Assembly: GCA_900759575.1 (NCBI GenBank)
Contig: CAAEVU010000141.1
Location: 1 to 6,054 of the forward strand
DNA: 6,054 nt
Source of the DNA: Clostridia bacterium
GTDB lineage: Bacteria > Bacillota > Clostridia > Oscillospirales > Acutalibacteraceae
Reading direction: 5' to 3'
The position numbers and the translations under genes were made by a program. How positions within the stretch are numbered: position 1 is the first letter of the stretch; every line of letters begins with the position of its first letter. The notes beneath the pieces were generated by a model. The model was not told the origin of the DNA and ran no database searches. It saw nothing but the letters and a program-made list of their open reading frames with translations. Below, in pieces: positions 5,391 through 6,054 of this stretch.

Positions 5391-6054
5391 ATGAAAACAA
5401 GTGATTTTAACTTTGATTTACCGGAAGAGCTGATCGCTCAAACACCCATCGAGCCCCGAGACGCTTCCCGGCTGATGGTCTTGGACAAGCGTACCGGCGA
5501 AATTGAACACCGGCATTTTTACGACATCGTCAATTACCTCACTCCGAAAGACTGTTTGATTTTAAACGACTCCCGGGTCCTTCCTGCCCGTCTGTACGGG
5601 ATCAAGGAGGAAACCGGTGCCCATGTGGAGTTTCTCCTGCTGCAAAACAAGGGAAATGACGTGTGGGAAGCGTTGGCCGGACCTGGGAAACGGGCAAAAA
5701 AGGGAAGCCGCTTCACATTTGGAGATGGAATCCTCAAATGTGAAGTTATAGATGTGCTGCCCGACGGCAACCGGCTCATTCATTTTGAATACGAAGGGAT
5801 GTTCTTCCACATTTTGGATCAAATTGGCCAAATGCCTCTGCCGCCCTACATCAAGGCACGGCTGGAGGACAAGGAACGGTATCAGACCGTTTATTCCCGG
5901 GAAGAAGGTTCTGCGGCCGCTCCTACCGCTGGACTGCATTTTACGCCGGAACTTCTGGAAAAGATCAAGGGGATGGGGGTAGAACTGGGATTCGTCACCC
6001 TTCATGTAGGACTGGGCACATTCCGGCCGGTGAGCGTAGAAAATATCCAGGACC
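5391..6054 (+). CDS. queA: S-adenosylmethionine:tRNA ribosyltransferase-isomerase (QueA), 5' part
   Basis: QueA transfers and isomerises the ribosyl group of S-adenosylmethionine onto 7-aminomethyl-7-deazaguanine in the tRNA anticodon, forming epoxyqueuosine. The window holds the first 221 codons of a protein normally near 340 residues; the rest lies beyond the right edge. The beginning MKTSDFNFDLPEELIAQTP is canonical. ASRLMVLD (25-32), LNDSRVLPARL (58-68), EEGSAAAPTAGLHFT (171-185) and TLHVGLGTFRPV (203-214) are family hallmarks, with no stop or gap between them. The start is uncertain: the SD-like AAAAGGA ends at 5374, 16 bases before ATG 5391, while two in-frame ATGs at 5376 and 5379 lie closer and would add five or four residues. 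I kept 5391 from family alignment. It is divergent from the lysine operon and has no pathway link to it. Confidence 0.97.
   Translation, partial: MKTSDFNFDLPEELIAQTPIEPRDASRLMVLDKRTGEIEHRHFYDIVNYLTPKDCLILNDSRVLPARLYGIKEETGAHVEFLLLQNKGNDVWEALAGPGKRAKKGSRFTFGDGILKCEVIDVLPDGNRLIHFEYEGMFFHILDQIGQMPLPPYIKARLEDKERYQTVYSREEGSAAAPTAGLHFTPELLEKIKGMGVELGFVTLHVGLGTFRPVSVENIQD

Noticed and set aside
5330..5391. A preQ1 riboswitch before queA, suggested by the gene's pathway and an A-rich leader.
   Set aside because: I could not build the class I stem and pseudoknot; only a 4-bp GGGA/TCCC hairpin is present.
5562..6005. A 147-codon minus-strand frame opposite queA.
   Set aside because: It has no recognisable family and lies over conserved QueA motifs.

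Overview
The window is an ordinary biosynthetic region of a Gram-positive anaerobe, most likely a clostridial Firmicute near the Oscillospiraceae. This placement is inferred from strong GGAGG ribosome-binding sites, sigma-A-type promoters, a lysine riboswitch with an intrinsic terminator, the TyrRS variant and a middling GC content; no database search was possible. There are six protein genes and one broken gene. I saw no tRNA, rRNA, insertion sequence, CRISPR array or phage gene.

Layout. From the left edge, tyrS (tyrosyl-tRNA synthetase, essentially complete) runs on the plus strand and ends at a strong, probably bidirectional terminator (1249-1284). Everything from about 1311 to 5305 is one minus-strand transcription unit, read right to left: promoter, lysine riboswitch with intrinsic terminator, asd, dapA, dapB, a free-standing double-ACT-domain protein, and a VOC/PhnB-like gene broken by two opposite single-base indels. 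Gaps between these genes are about 34 bp or less, so they look like one operon. From 5299 to the right edge, the plus strand carries a divergent promoter and the first 221 codons of queA (queuosine tRNA modification), which is cut by the window edge.

How the genes fit together. Asd, DapA and DapB carry out three successive steps from aspartyl phosphate to tetrahydrodipicolinate, the entry to diaminopimelate and lysine. The riboswitch would shut the operon down when lysine is high. The ACT protein matches the detached C-terminal regulatory half of an aspartokinase, the enzyme just before Asd, so it may be a second, protein-level sensor made under lysine control. That is the nearest thing here to an underexplored system.

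Other points of note are two divergent promoters whose -35 boxes overlap on opposite strands, a perfect 7-bp kissing-loop match inside the riboswitch, a TyrRS with Thr in place of the first His of its HIGH motif, and the frameshifted VOC gene.
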